Source: Flavobacterium geliluteum
Lineage (GTDB): Bacteria > Bacteroidota > Bacteroidia > Flavobacteriales > Flavobacteriaceae
DNA: 64,000 nucleotides
Reading direction: 5' to 3'
Assembly (NCBI RefSeq): GCF_017948595.1
Contig: NZ_JAGFBV010000014.1
Location: forward strand, 49,042-113,041
The notes below the pieces were generated by a model. It made no database searches, was not told the origin of the DNA, and saw only the letters and a list, made by a program, of their open reading frames with translations. The position numbers and the translations under genes are program-made. Numbering within the stretch: position 1 is the first letter of the stretch; each line of letters begins with the position of its first letter. Shown here in pieces: positions 1 to 8,924 of the stretch.

Positions 1-2049
1 GCTTTAAAAGGAGTGCGGGATGCGATACAGCACGGAACTAAAATAGATAGAAAATTAGCCGATTATATCGCTATGGGTATGAAAGAATGGGCTCTGGCAA
101 AAGGCGTAACCCATTATACACACTGGTTTCAGCCCTTGACAGGAACTACGGCAGAAAAACACGATGCTTTTTTTGAGACTTCGTATGATGGCAGCGATCC
201 AGTAGAAAAATTTGGTGGTGCTCAGTTGGTTCAGCAAGAACCAGACGCTTCAAGTTTTCCTAATGGCGGAATTAGAAATACCTTTGAAGCTAGAGGTTAT
301 ACCGCTTGGGACCCAACTTCTCCCGCCTTTATTTATGGCACTACTTTGTGTATTCCGACTGTTTTTATTGCCTACACGGGAGAAGCTTTAGATAATAAAA
401 TTCCGTTACTAAGAGCTTTGTCTGCCATGGATGAAGCGGCTACAGAAGTGTGTAAATATTTTGATAAAAACGTCAAAAAAGTAACCGCAACTTTGGGTTG
501 GGAACAAGAATATTTCTTGATCGACAAAGCTTTGGCTAATTCTAGACCAGATTTGGTCATGACGGGCAGAACTTTATTAGGGCACACTTCTGCAAAAGGG
601 CAGCAGTTAGACGATCATTATTTTGGATCAATCCCTACACGCGCGCTTACTTATATGAGAGATTTAGAGCAAGAATGTATGTTATTAGGAATTCCTGTAA
701 AAACACGTCATAACGAAGTAGCGCCTAATCAGTTTGAGCTGGCTCCTATTTTTGAAGAAACCAATTTGGCGGTCGATCATAATTCTCTTTTGATGGATGT
801 GATGCAGAAAGTAGCCGAACGCCATGATTTTAAAGTATTGTTTCATGAAAAACCTTTTAAAGGCGTAAATGGTTCAGGAAAACACAACAACTGGTCATTG
901 GCAACAGACACAGGAGTCAATTTATTGAGTCCGAGTAAAACGCCAATGAGTAATTTACAGTTTTTAACATTCTTTATCAACACGATCAAAGCGGTAAACG
1001 ATTACGAAACCTTGTTAAGGGCTTCTATCGCTACGGCGAGCAATGATCATAGATTAGGAGCAAATGAAGCGCCTCCGGCCATTATTTCGGTTTTTATCGG
1101 AGCGCAATTGACCAAAGTTTTGTCTGAGTTAGAAAGTGTCACAACCGGAAAATTATCTCCAGAAGAAAAAACCGATTTAAAACTGAATGTAGTAGGCAAA
1201 ATTCCGGATGTACTTTTAGATAATACCGACAGAAACAGAACTTCGCCTTTTGCCTTTACAGGAAATAAATTTGAGTTTAGAGCGGTAGGTTCAAACGCCA
1301 ATTGCTCAAATGCGATGACTACGCTAAATGCTATCGTAGCCAAACAATTAAAAGATTTTAAAATTGAAGTTGATGCTTTAATCGAGTCGAAAGACATGAA
1401 AAAAGACGACGCGATTTTTAATGTTTTAAGAGAATACATCAAACAGTCTAAAAAAATCCTTTTTGAAGGTGACGGTTATAGCGAAGCTTGGGAAAAAGAA
1501 GCAGCTAAAAGAGGTTTGAGCAATTTCAAAACCACTCCCGAAGCTATTAAAGCCAAAGTATCTAAGCAAGCTTTTGATTTATTTGATGAATTGGGTATCA
1601 TGAATCACGTAGAAGCCGAGGCGCGTTACGAGATCGAATTGGAGGAATACACCAAGAAAATTCAAATAGAAGGCAGAGTTTTGGGAGATATTTCAAGAAA
1701 TCATGTTATCCCGACCGCTATTCGTTATCAAAATACTTTAATTGAAAATGTAAAAGGTCTAAAAGAAATTTTCGGAAAAGAATTTGAAACCATTGCAAAA
1801 GAACAAATTCTTCTGATAAAAGAAATTTCGGGTCATATAGAAGGAATAAGTTCTAAAGTGGCAGCGATGACCAACGAAAGAAAAAAAGCAAATACTTTAA
1901 CAGATGCTCAAAAAATGGCAGAAGCCTATTGTAATAAGGTAAAACCGTATTTTGAAGACATTCGTAATCATTGTGATAAACTTGAGTTATTGGTAGACGA
2001 TCAAACTTGGACTTTGACCAAATACAGAGAATTATTGTTTACGAAATAG
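1..2049 (+). CDS. glnN: Type III glutamine synthetase, 5' end outside window
   Basis: Makes glutamine from glutamate, ammonia and ATP in the cytosol. The reading frame is open from base 1, so the gene begins upstream; 682 codons are visible against about 730 for the family, so roughly 45 N-terminal residues are missing. The GTG at 13 is internal and not the start. Visible family signatures are NEVAPNQFELAP near codon 237, GVNGSGKHNNWS near codon 290 (ATP/glutamate-binding core) and the C-terminal NANCSNAMTTLNAIVA block typical of GSIII, which is much longer than GSI. A strong hairpin follows about 110 bp after the stop. The family assignment is firm; regulation cannot be seen because the promoter is outside. 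Confidence 0.95.
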   Translation, partial: ALKGVRDAIQHGTKIDRKLADYIAMGMKEWALAKGVTHYTHWFQPLTGTTAEKHDAFFETSYDGSDPVEKFGGAQLVQQEPDASSFPNGGIRNTFEARGYTAWDPTSPAFIYGTTLCIPTVFIAYTGEALDNKIPLLRALSAMDEAATEVCKYFDKNVKKVTATLGWEQEYFLIDKALANSRPDLVMTGRTLLGHTSAKGQQLDDHYFGSIPTRALTYMRDLEQECMLLGIPVKTRHNEVAPNQFELAPIFEETNLAVDHNSLLMDVMQKVAERHDFKVLFHEKPFKGVNGSGKHNNWSLATDTGVNLLSPSKTPMSNLQFLTFFINTIKAVNDYETLLRASIATASNDHRLGANEAPPAIISVFIGAQLTKVLSELESVTTGKLSPEEKTDLKLNVVGKIPDVLLDNTDRNRTSPFAFTGNKFEFRAVGSNANCSNAMTTLNAIVAKQLKDFKIEVDALIESKDMKKDDAIFNVLREYIKQSKKILFEGDGYSEAWEKEAAKRGLSNFKTTPEAIKAKVSKQAFDLFDELGIMNHVEAEARYEIELEEYTKKIQIEGRVLGDISRNHVIPTAIRYQNTLIENVKGLKEIFGKEFETIAKEQILLIKEISGHIEGISSKVAAMTNERKKANTLTDAQKMAEAYCNKVKPYFEDIRNHCDKLELLVDDQTWTLTKYRELLFTK

Positions 2050-2330
2050 TTTTTTTGCCACTAATTACACAAATTTTCACGAATCTATTTTTTATTTCTA
2101 AATAATTTGATTTAAAATTAGCTGTATTTTCGAACAATTATAAAAAGTTTAAACAAACAAAAATCATCCGCTAAGGATGATTTTTGCTTTATAAAAATTG
2201 GTGCTAATTTGTGATAAATAATTCTACGCAATCCCTTAATCCATAAAATTATTTTAATCTGTGGCTTTTTTGCTTCTCTCCATTTTTAATTAGTGAAAAT
2301 TAGTGTAATTAGTGGCAAAACTTTTTTTAG
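2050..2330. repeat. Intergenic inverted repeat, dispersed-repeat-like words
   Basis: A 28-base arm at 2053-2080 (starts ttttgccactaatt) and its reverse complement at 2293-2320 match at 27 of 28 positions and enclose a second, perfect hairpin at 2159-2185. The intervening text has further recurring words such as aatctgtgg. Part of the arm (cacgaattttcac type) recurs near 14281-14315. The 356-bp gap contains no gene; the repeat fills most of it. Confidence 0.7.
2159..2185 (+). terminator. Rho-independent terminator after glnN
   Basis: Perfect 11-bp stem (2159-2169 with 2175-2185), 5-nt loop gctaa; the descending arm ends in five T. It is the only strong hairpin between glnN and purM. Confidence 0.75.
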
Positions 2331-2371
2331 AATCAAGTATCCGAATCATTCAAAGAATTAAAAAAAGGGAT

Positions 2372-2379
2372 TATCTTTG
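2372..2379 (+). promoter_or_regulatory. -7 element of purM promoter
   Basis: TATCTTTG fits the Bacteroidota -7 consensus TAnnTTTG and lies 26 nt before the purM ATG. No clear TTG -33 box is seen at the usual spacing. Confidence 0.45.
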
Positions 2380-2405
2380 CACCACATCAACACAAACTAA
2401 GTTTC

Positions 2406-3584
2406 ATGAGTTCAGATTCCAGCAAAAGGTACGCACAAAGAGGTGTTTCAGCATCAAAAGAAGACGTACATAACGCCATAAAAAATATCGATAAAGGTTT
2501 GTTTCCTCAAGCATTTTGCAAAATTGTTCCCGATTACCTTACCCAGGATGAGGAGCATTGCTTGATCATGCATGCAGACGGAGCGGGTACAAAATCGTCT
2601 TTGGCGTACATGTATTGGAAAGAAACAGGCGATATTTCGGTTTGGAAAGGAATCGCTCAGGATGCTTTAATCATGAATATCGACGATTTGTTGTGCGTAG
2701 GAGCGACAGACAATATCCTGCTTTCATCAACCATCGGAAGAAATAAAAACTTAATTCCTGCTGAGGTTATTTCTGCCATTATCAACGGAACAGAGGAACT
2801 TATCAACGAGTTAAAATCGTTTGGTGTTACCATTCATTCAACAGGTGGCGAAACTGCCGATGTTGGAGATGTCGTGCGTACGATTATTGTAGATTCTACG
2901 GTAACGGCCCGCATGAAACGCAGCGATGTGGTCGATAATGCCAACATCAAAGCGGGCGATGTAATTGTGGGTCTGGCTTCTTTTGGTCAGGCAACTTACG
3001 AAAAAAATTATAATGGCGGAATGGGCAGCAATGGCTTAACATCTGCTCGTCACGACGTTTTCGGAAAATATTTAGCCAAAAAATACCCAGAAAGTTACGA
3101 TGCGCTTGTACCCGAAGAATTGATTTATTCAGGTCAGGTAAATCTAACAGATGAGGTAGAAAATAGTCCTATAAATGCAGGTCAGCTGGTACTTTCTCCA
3201 ACTCGTACCTACGCGCCAATTATCAAGAAAATTTTAGATAAATATACGCCAGACGAAATCCACGGAATGGTGCACTGCAGTGGTGGTGCGCAGACTAAAA
3301 TTTTACATTTTGTTCAGAATTTGCACATCATAAAAGACAATTTATTTCCAGTTCCGCCATTATTCAAACTAATTCAAGAGCAATCAAAAACAGATTGGAA
3401 AGAAATGTATCAGGTTTTCAACTGTGGTCACCGTATGGAAATTTACGTTCCAGAAAATATTGCGCAGGATATTATTGCAATTTCAAAATCATTCAATGTC
3501 GATGCTCAAATCGTAGGTAGAGTAGAAGATGCTGATGCCAAAAAACTGACAATTACCAGCGAATACGGTACTTTCGAATATTAA
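2406..3584 (+). CDS. purM: Phosphoribosylformylglycinamidine cyclo-ligase (AIR synthetase)
   Basis: Closes the imidazole ring in purine synthesis: FGAM plus ATP gives AIR. The 392-residue protein has the AIRS N-domain with HADGAGTKSSLAY (about residues 56-68), the metal/ATP-binding MNIDDLLCVGA (about 98-108), THSTGGETADVGD-like block near 145 and the C-domain motif MVHCSGGAQTK near 290. Length is a little above the 345 typical of E. coli but usual for the Bacteroidota form. The ATG at 2406 follows a TATCTTTG element by 26 nt. It is monocistronic or co-transcribed with the small gene downstream, although a repeat element separates them. Confidence 0.93.
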   Translation: MSSDSSKRYAQRGVSASKEDVHNAIKNIDKGLFPQAFCKIVPDYLTQDEEHCLIMHADGAGTKSSLAYMYWKETGDISVWKGIAQDALIMNIDDLLCVGATDNILLSSTIGRNKNLIPAEVISAIINGTEELINELKSFGVTIHSTGGETADVGDVVRTIIVDSTVTARMKRSDVVDNANIKAGDVIVGLASFGQATYEKNYNGGMGSNGLTSARHDVFGKYLAKKYPESYDALVPEELIYSGQVNLTDEVENSPINAGQLVLSPTRTYAPIIKKILDKYTPDEIHGMVHCSGGAQTKILHFVQNLHIIKDNLFPVPPLFKLIQEQSKTDWKEMYQVFNCGHRMEIYVPENIAQDIIAISKSFNVDAQIVGRVEDADAKKLTITSEYGTFEY

Positions 3585-3649
3585 TTTTTGAGATACAAAG
3601 GTTTTATACTGAATTTTACAACAGAACTTTTTATTAATAAGTAGCTTTT

Positions 3650-3735
3650 TCAGGAGCTAATCCCGCTATCCGCTTGTATCTTTTCCTGGCTAAAGAAGCC
3701 AGAAAAAGGATACCGCTACTATCGGGGCTAAAAAC
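3650..3735. repeat. Imperfect cruciform repeat element between purM and next gene
   Basis: Inner stem 3681-3691 with 3697-3707 (10 of 11 paired; tttcctggct / agccagaaa), loop aaaga. Outer, less perfect pairing joins the text around 3660-3680 to that around 3708-3730 (gctatccgc versus taccgctactatcgg). The look is that of a dispersed intergenic element with gctatccgc/atcggggcta words, which I recall as common in Flavobacterium; copy number cannot be tested here. It creates a spurious in-frame extension of the following gene. Confidence 0.5.
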
Positions 3736-3742
3736 ACCAGTT

Positions 3743-4099
3743 ATGTACGAATTACTTTTTTGGAAATATGTAGAAGAAATTTACCTAAACCACCACGAAG
3801 TGTACGAAGCTTTGGTCGAAAAGCAAGAGATCGAGGGATTAGAAATTCTTCCTGTTGAGGTAATCCTAAACAGGATCGCTTCTGTGTTTTCAGATTGGGA
3901 GAAAGTAGACGAAAATAGCTGGCAAAAGACCTCAGGAAAAGGAGCTTTTCAGGTAATCACCACGTCACAAAGCATCAAAATTGACTGTTATGGCACCGAA
4001 GGAAAAACCATGGATAAATTAGTCGATTTGCTTGCCGAGTTCAAATGCCCGCTTTACGATCCTCAAGTTCCAGAACGTTACGACGAAATGTTTGAGTGA
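3743..4099 (+). CDS. Hypothetical acidic protein, 118 aa
   Basis: Function unknown. The frame is open from a TTG at 3674, but the first 23 codons lie inside the repeat element at 3650-3735, so the ATG at 3743 (MYELLFWKYVEE) is the better start. The protein is small, acidic and soluble, without signal peptide or membrane helix: an N-terminal helical half and a C-terminal part with predicted strands (about residues 75-90) and a Pro-rich end. It follows purM on the same strand by 158 bp. No recognised domain. Confidence 0.7.
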   Translation: MYELLFWKYVEEIYLNHHEVYEALVEKQEIEGLEILPVEVILNRIASVFSDWEKVDENSWQKTSGKGAFQVITTSQSIKIDCYGTEGKTMDKLVDLLAEFKCPLYDPQVPERYDEMFE

Positions 4100-4104
4100 G
4101 ATTT

Positions 4105-4153
4105 ATTTCATTAAAAATGAAATTATATCATTTATTTCGGTATATTTGATATA
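4105..4153 (+). promoter_or_regulatory. satD-like promoter with dyads
   Basis: TATATTTG at 4141-4148 fits the -7 consensus and is 26 nt before the ATG. It is overlapped by an inverted repeat tatatca (4124-4130) / tgatata (4147-4153) and preceded by a perfect hairpin atttcatt-aaa-aatgaaat (4105-4123). The dyad over the -7 box could be an operator. Confidence 0.4.
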
Positions 4154-4174
4154 AACTAAATAATTTCACTAAAA

Positions 4175-4804
4175 ATGAAACAGTTTATTCTAATGGCAGA
4201 CGTCATTTCGAGTGGCAAAAAAGATCAAAATCAGCTCATGATTGCTTTTAAAGAGTTGGTGCACGAGATCAATCAATTGTATAAAAACGATATTCTATCG
4301 CCTTTAACGATCACTTTGGGCGATGAATTTCAGGGTATTCTAAAAGATTTGGCAACTTCAGTCAAAATTATTTTATCTTTAGAAGAAAATATCATTCATA
4401 AAAAGCTTAATTTTCAACTTCGCTATATTTTGCATCAGGGCGAAATAGAAACGCCAATAAATACTGATATCGCCTACGAAATGTTAGGTTCTGGTTTGAC
4501 AGACGCACGAGCGAAACTGAATAATTTAAAGAGTGATAAATCTAAATTTGGAGTTTCGATTGAGAATACATTACAAAATGATATTTTAAATAATGCGTTT
4601 CTAATTTTCGAAAGCATTACACAAAAGTGGGATCTGGAAAGCGATTACGACTTGGTTTCTAATTTTATAACCTTAGATGATTACAAAATAGTGGCAGAGA
4701 AACTCGATAAAACAAGGTCGCAAATCTGGAAACGCAAAAAAACATTAAACATAGAATCGTATAATGCAACCAAAAAAATAATACAATTGATAACTGAAAA
4801 ATAA
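4175..4804 (+). CDS. SatD-family protein, possible DNA-binding C-terminus
   Basis: Resembles the SatD family, whose biochemical role is not settled. The N-terminus has the family pattern with a short strand, ADVISSGK (about residues 7-14), then ITLGDEFQGIL (about 46-56). The last 60 residues (around TRSQIWKRKKTLNIESYNATK) look like a helix-turn-helix, so a regulatory role is possible. It starts a tight run with the membrane protein 6 nt downstream and the acetyltransferase after that. The 209-residue length fits the family. Family call is by motif recognition only. Confidence 0.7.
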   Translation: MKQFILMADVISSGKKDQNQLMIAFKELVHEINQLYKNDILSPLTITLGDEFQGILKDLATSVKIILSLEENIIHKKLNFQLRYILHQGEIETPINTDIAYEMLGSGLTDARAKLNNLKSDKSKFGVSIENTLQNDILNNAFLIFESITQKWDLESDYDLVSNFITLDDYKIVAEKLDKTRSQIWKRKKTLNIESYNATKKIIQLITEK

Positions 4805-4810
4805 AGCAGT

Positions 4811-5158
4811 ATGGATGTGTTAAAATTTATAGTATTGTTGATAACCAGCGAATGTCTTTTAGGTATTTTCTATTATTTTATTACTCCAAAATCCATTCGA
4901 AAAAGACAAATTATCGATTATAAATCACTGCTCAAAGGGTTTGTAGAAAGAATGTTTTTACTGATTTCTTTTATCCATGATTATCCGCACGCCCTGACTT
5001 TATTCGGAACTTTAAAATTAGCCACACGATTAAAAAGAGATAGCGAAGGCGATAAAGTAAAAGAATCTTTGTACAATGATTTTTATTTATTTGGTAATTT
5101 TATTTCCATAATAATGGCGATTTTGTACTCGTATTTGTACCATCAAATCATTCATTAA
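4811..5158 (+). CDS. Small integral membrane protein, 115 aa
   Basis: No recognised family. One hydrophobic helix at residues 5-25, a hydrophilic middle with basic residues (SIRKRQ), a second hydrophobic stretch around 45-60 and a third at about 93-110, so two or three membrane spans. Start is only 6 nt after the SatD-like stop, so the two are surely co-transcribed, and the acetyltransferase follows at 14 nt. Its job is probably linked to the SatD-like protein, but nothing in the sequence says how. Confidence 0.75.
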   Translation: MDVLKFIVLLITSECLLGIFYYFITPKSIRKRQIIDYKSLLKGFVERMFLLISFIHDYPHALTLFGTLKLATRLKRDSEGDKVKESLYNDFYLFGNFISIIMAILYSYLYHQIIH

Positions 5159-5172
5159 AACTTATTTTTTTC

Positions 5173-5769
5173 ATGAACTTTACTTTTTCATCCAATATAA
5201 TCCTCGAAGACGATTCTGTTATTTTACGCCCTTTGCAAGAGTCAGATTTTGATCATTTAATTGAAATTTCGATTAACGAGCCTGAAACATGGAAATACTC
5301 TTTGGTAGGTGCAGATGGAAAAGAAAATCTTACTCATTATATTCAACTTGCAATAAAAGCCCGTGATAATCAAAAAGAATTTCCCTTTATTGTTTTCGAT
5401 AAAAAATCTCAGAAATACGCCGGTTCTACACGTTTTTACGATATAAATTTCGATTTCAAAACCCTTCAATTGGGCTATACGTGGTACGGTGCAGCTTTTA
5501 GAGGTACCGGACTCAATAAACATTGCAAGTTTTTATTGCTGCAATTTGCGTTTGAAACCCTCGGAATGGAGCGCGTAGAATTTCGTGCTGATAACAATAA
5601 CGTCCGAAGTATTGCCGCCATGAAAAGTATCGGCTGCAAGGTAGAAGGTATTTTACGCAGCAATATGCCTACCAGAGAAGGTGCTATCCGTCGCGACTCG
5701 ATTGTTTTAAGTATTCTTAGGAGCGAATGGTTTGATGAGGTAAAAGAAAATCTCAAGAAAAAATTATAG
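5173..5769 (+). CDS. GNAT-family N-acetyltransferase (RimJ/RimL type)
   Basis: Transfers an acetyl group from acetyl-CoA to an amine; substrate unknown. The 198 residues match the RimJ/RimL-like subgroup: a start with VILRPLQESDFDHLIEI (about 16-32), the core strand LGYTWYGAAFRGTGLNK with the acetyl-CoA loop around RGTG (about 110-120), and GMERVEFRADNNNVRSIAAMKSIGCKVEG-type C-terminal block (about 134-160), where N-x-R-S-x-x-A is a hallmark. It is the third gene of the 4175-5769 run. A long minus-strand frame overlaps it but is a shadow. Confidence 0.88.
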   Translation: MNFTFSSNIILEDDSVILRPLQESDFDHLIEISINEPETWKYSLVGADGKENLTHYIQLAIKARDNQKEFPFIVFDKKSQKYAGSTRFYDINFDFKTLQLGYTWYGAAFRGTGLNKHCKFLLLQFAFETLGMERVEFRADNNNVRSIAAMKSIGCKVEGILRSNMPTREGAIRRDSIVLSILRSEWFDEVKENLKKKL

Positions 5770-5934
5770 GCTAGCTCCTTTCTTTTATGAATTTTTTTAA
5801 GATTCTCGAATAAAAGCATTTCACGTAAACTCCGCATTGACTGTTCTATCCAAAACATAGTAGATTTGAGATTTTTGTTTTTTAGAACCATATTTTATTG
5901 TAATTTTCAAATAATTTTTTAAATAAACTACTTG

Positions 5935-8268
5935 ATGAATATTCTAAATAGTAAATTTTTTCTTTTTGTATTATTACTTTTAATACTGGGTTGTGTGCCT
6001 GAAATTAATGCGCAGAAAAAAATAGACAATCTTAAGGATTTAATTCAATATGTAGACCCCATGATTGGTACTGCCAAAATGGGACATACTTATCCGGGTG
6101 CAACGGTGCCTTTTGGGAGTGTACAATTAAGTCCGGAAACAGATACCATTGCATACGGTTTAAACGGAAAATACAACGGAGATGTCTATAAATACTGTGC
6201 GGGATATCAGTATGAAGATAAAACAATTGTTGGTTTTAGCCACACTCATTTTAGCGGAACCGGACATTCTGATTTAGGAGATTTTCTAATTATGCCCACA
6301 ACCGGAAAATTAGAGTTGAATCCAGGAGTGGCTTCAAAACCTGAGTCGGGTTATCGTTCGGCATTTTCTCATTCGACCGAAAAAGCGGAGCCAGCCTATT
6401 ACAGCGTGCTTTTGGAAGATCATAACATCAAAGCTGAACTGACCGCTACAACGCGCGTTGGAATGCATCAATATACTTTTCCGAAGTCGGATGAAGCGCA
6501 TATTATTCTCGATTTGACTTCCGGAATTTACAATTACGATAAAAAAAATGTCTGGACATTTGTTCGCGTCGAAAACGATACGCTCATTACAGGATATCGT
6601 CAAACATCGGGATGGGCGAGAACTAGAACGGTTTATTTTGCGATGTCTTTCAGCAAACCAATCAAAAGTTACGGGCAGGCAGCACAAGAAAAAAGTGTGT
6701 ACAGAGGTTTTTGGGGAAGATTTGATCAAACCAAAAACTTTCCAGAAATGGCAGGTCAAAACCTAAAATTATTTTTTGATTTTAATACAGAAGAAGGAGA
6801 AAAAATCAAAATAAAAATGGCGTTGTCTCCTGTTAGTTCCGCCAGCGCATTAGAAAATATGAAAAAAGAAGTTCCTGACTGGGATTTCGAAAAGGTAAAA
6901 AAGCAAAGTCAGGAAGTTTGGAATCAAGAGCTGAATAAAATTCAAATAGAAACACTTCAAAAAGAAGATTTGGTTAATTTTTATACCGCTATGTATCATG
7001 CGTTTTTAGGGCCAACAGAATACATGGATGCAGACAGGAATTACAAAGGTTTGGATATGAATGTTCACAAAGCGGAGAATTTTACCAATTATACCAGTTA
7101 CTCGTTATGGGATACTTACAGAGCTTTGCATCCTTTATTTAATATTGTGCAGCCAAAACGTAATTCGGATATGATTAGTTCGATGTTAGCACATTCCGAT
7201 CAAAGCGTGCATAAAATGTTGCCGATTTGGTCGCATTACGCAAATGAAAACTGGTGCATGATTGGGTATCATTCGGTTGCTGTGGTGGCTGATGCAATTG
7301 TAAAAGGCAATACCAATTTTGATCCTGAAAAAGCATTACAGGCATGTGTGAATACAGCAAAAGTTCCTTATTATGATGGCTTAGAATATTACATGAAAAA
7401 AGGCTATGTTCCTGAGGATAAAAATGGTGCTTCGGTTTCAAAAACATTAGAATATGCTTATGATGATTGGGCGATTGCACAGGCTGCGAAAAAATTAGGG
7501 AAAACCGAAATTTATGATGAATTTATCGAAAGATCTAAAAATTATAAAAATGTTTACGATGCTAAGACAGGTTTTATGCGTCCGAAATTAAATGATGGAT
7601 CTTTCAAAAAAGAGTTTGATCCGCTGGACACACATGGACAAGGTTTTATAGAAGGAAATTCATGGAATTACAGCCTTTATGTTCCCCAAGATCCGACCGA
7701 AATGATCAAAATGATGGGTGGAAATGATTTGTTTAATGTTCGATTAGACTCATTATTCAGTATGAATTTGCCTGATAAATATTTTGAAAACACCGAAGAT
7801 ATCACTAGAGAAGGAATTATCGGTAATTATGTACATGGAAACGAGCCTTCGCATCACGTAGTGTATTTGTACAATTGGACAAACTCGCCTTGGAAAGCCC
7901 AAGACAAAATTAGAATGATCTTAAAAAAGATGTACCGCAACGGAGCAGACGGTTTAGGAGGCAATGATGATTTTGGTCAAATGAGTGCTTGGTATATTTT
8001 TAGCAGTTTGGGTTTTTATCCCGTGGCTCCAGGTTCTGAGGATTATGCTTTGGGAAGTCCTTTGGTGAAAAATGCGATTTTTAATTTAGAAAATGGTAAA
8101 ACATTTGAAGTAGAAACGGTAAATCAATCGGATAAAAATGTATTTGTGAGCAAAGTGCTTTTAAACGGAAAACAAATCCATCAGCCTTTTCTAAAACATT
8201 CTGATGTTATCAGTGGTGGGAAAATCACTTTTTATATGAGTAATAAGCCCAATAAAAAGAATTACTAG
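5935..8268 (+). CDS. GH92 alpha-mannosidase, exported
   Basis: Family GH92 enzymes are calcium-dependent exo-alpha-mannosidases that trim mannans and N-glycans outside the cytoplasm. The 777-residue length is typical. The family blocks are present: YVDPMIGT near 40, HTYPGATVPFG near 52, FSHTHFSGTGHSDLGD near 103, and the C-terminal GNDDFGQMSAWYIFSSLGFYP near 680. The export signal is a hydrophobic helix at 8-20 followed by LILGC (possible lipobox) and then INAQ, so either a lipoprotein or a signal peptidase I substrate. The frame opens with TTG 5932, but ATG 5935 is a better start. Not linked to any SusCD pair here. Confidence 0.93.
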   Translation: MNILNSKFFLFVLLLLILGCVPEINAQKKIDNLKDLIQYVDPMIGTAKMGHTYPGATVPFGSVQLSPETDTIAYGLNGKYNGDVYKYCAGYQYEDKTIVGFSHTHFSGTGHSDLGDFLIMPTTGKLELNPGVASKPESGYRSAFSHSTEKAEPAYYSVLLEDHNIKAELTATTRVGMHQYTFPKSDEAHIILDLTSGIYNYDKKNVWTFVRVENDTLITGYRQTSGWARTRTVYFAMSFSKPIKSYGQAAQEKSVYRGFWGRFDQTKNFPEMAGQNLKLFFDFNTEEGEKIKIKMALSPVSSASALENMKKEVPDWDFEKVKKQSQEVWNQELNKIQIETLQKEDLVNFYTAMYHAFLGPTEYMDADRNYKGLDMNVHKAENFTNYTSYSLWDTYRALHPLFNIVQPKRNSDMISSMLAHSDQSVHKMLPIWSHYANENWCMIGYHSVAVVADAIVKGNTNFDPEKALQACVNTAKVPYYDGLEYYMKKGYVPEDKNGASVSKTLEYAYDDWAIAQAAKKLGKTEIYDEFIERSKNYKNVYDAKTGFMRPKLNDGSFKKEFDPLDTHGQGFIEGNSWNYSLYVPQDPTEMIKMMGGNDLFNVRLDSLFSMNLPDKYFENTEDITREGIIGNYVHGNEPSHHVVYLYNWTNSPWKAQDKIRMILKKMYRNGADGLGGNDDFGQMSAWYIFSSLGFYPVAPGSEDYALGSPLVKNAIFNLENGKTFEVETVNQSDKNVFVSKVLLNGKQIHQPFLKHSDVISGGKITFYMSNKPNKKNY

Positions 8269-8280
8269 CTTTTACGAGCC

Positions 8281-8313
8281 AAACCTAACAAGTTTCTAAA
8301 ACCTGTTAGGTTT
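8281..8313. repeat. Hairpin repeat (CCTAACAAG family), copy 1
   Basis: Arms 8281-8295 and 8299-8313 pair at 14 of 15 positions (aaacctaacaagttt / aaacctgttaggttt). It lies 12 nt after the GH92 stop, so it can serve as that gene's terminator. A close relative is at 51508-51544. Confidence 0.65.
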
Positions 8314-8415
8314 GATTTCAACTTCGTTCAGTTCCAACTCAACAATAAAAAAAGAAAAAGTAGGAGAATTGTAAAAAACTTCCCGAAATTTGTACTTTAA
8401 ATAAAGATAGTAAAT

Positions 8416-8859
8416 ATGAAAATAAATCTAAAATCGGGAATTGATAAATTGCTTTTCGGAATGAAGCAAAACGATGTAACAGCAGTTTTTGGTAAACCTG
8501 ATAAAAATTATAAAGATGAAGATGATAATGTGATTTTTGTGTATAATGCACACAAAATAAGATTGACTTTTTATCAAGAAGAAGATTTGAAATTAGGATA
8601 TCTGGTAGCTTCCAGCCATGATTTAGAAGTTTTTGGATTCAAAATAATCGGAAGAAAAATTGCAGATGTAAAGAAAGATTTGGCAACAAAAGGACTTACA
8701 AAATACACTCAGGAGACTTTTGATACTTTCGAAAATTATTTTGACGAAGAAAATTGGTTTATTCTTCAAACTGAATTTGACGAAGTGGTAAAATTCGAAA
8801 TTGGCGCGATCATCAATGACAAAGACGAATTTGATTGGAAATTTCCAGCAAAAAAGTAA
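8416..8859 (+). CDS. Hypothetical soluble protein, 147 aa
   Basis: No family recognised. Residues 1-30 read INLKSGIDKLLFGMKQNDVTAVFGKPDK, a pattern (f-G-m-...-v...-G-P) shared by several small cytosolic immunity-like and unknown families, followed by mixed alpha/beta text, acidic in the second half. No signal peptide or membrane helix. It ends at a strong hairpin shared with the convergent isomerase gene. Alone between that hairpin and the GH92 gene's repeat, it is probably transcribed on its own. Confidence 0.75.
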   Translation: MKINLKSGIDKLLFGMKQNDVTAVFGKPDKNYKDEDDNVIFVYNAHKIRLTFYQEEDLKLGYLVASSHDLEVFGFKIIGRKIADVKKDLATKGLTKYTQETFDTFENYFDEENWFILQTEFDEVVKFEIGAIINDKDEFDWKFPAKK

Positions 8860-8871
8860 AACAAAAAACAT

Positions 8872-8905
8872 AAAAAAAACCGACAATCACTTGTCGGTTT
8901 TTTTT
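8872..8905. terminator. Bidirectional terminator
   Basis: Perfect 15-bp stem 8872-8886 with 8891-8905, loop tcac, with A-run and T-run on the outside: serves both the plus gene ending at 8859 and the minus operon ending at 8925. Confidence 0.85.
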
Positions 8906-8924
8906 ATTGAATTCACCTTAGACA

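Noticed and set aside
3674..3742. N-terminal extension of the 118-aa gene from TTG 3674
   Set aside because: These codons lie inside the cruciform repeat element; ATG 3743 starts the hydrophilic protein.
5475..5891. 138-codon minus-strand frame over the GNAT gene and its downstream gap
   Set aside because: Most of it is antisense to a clear acetyltransferase; composition is shadow-like. The first 40 codons in the gap look slightly protein-like but no family is recognised and no promoter is seen.
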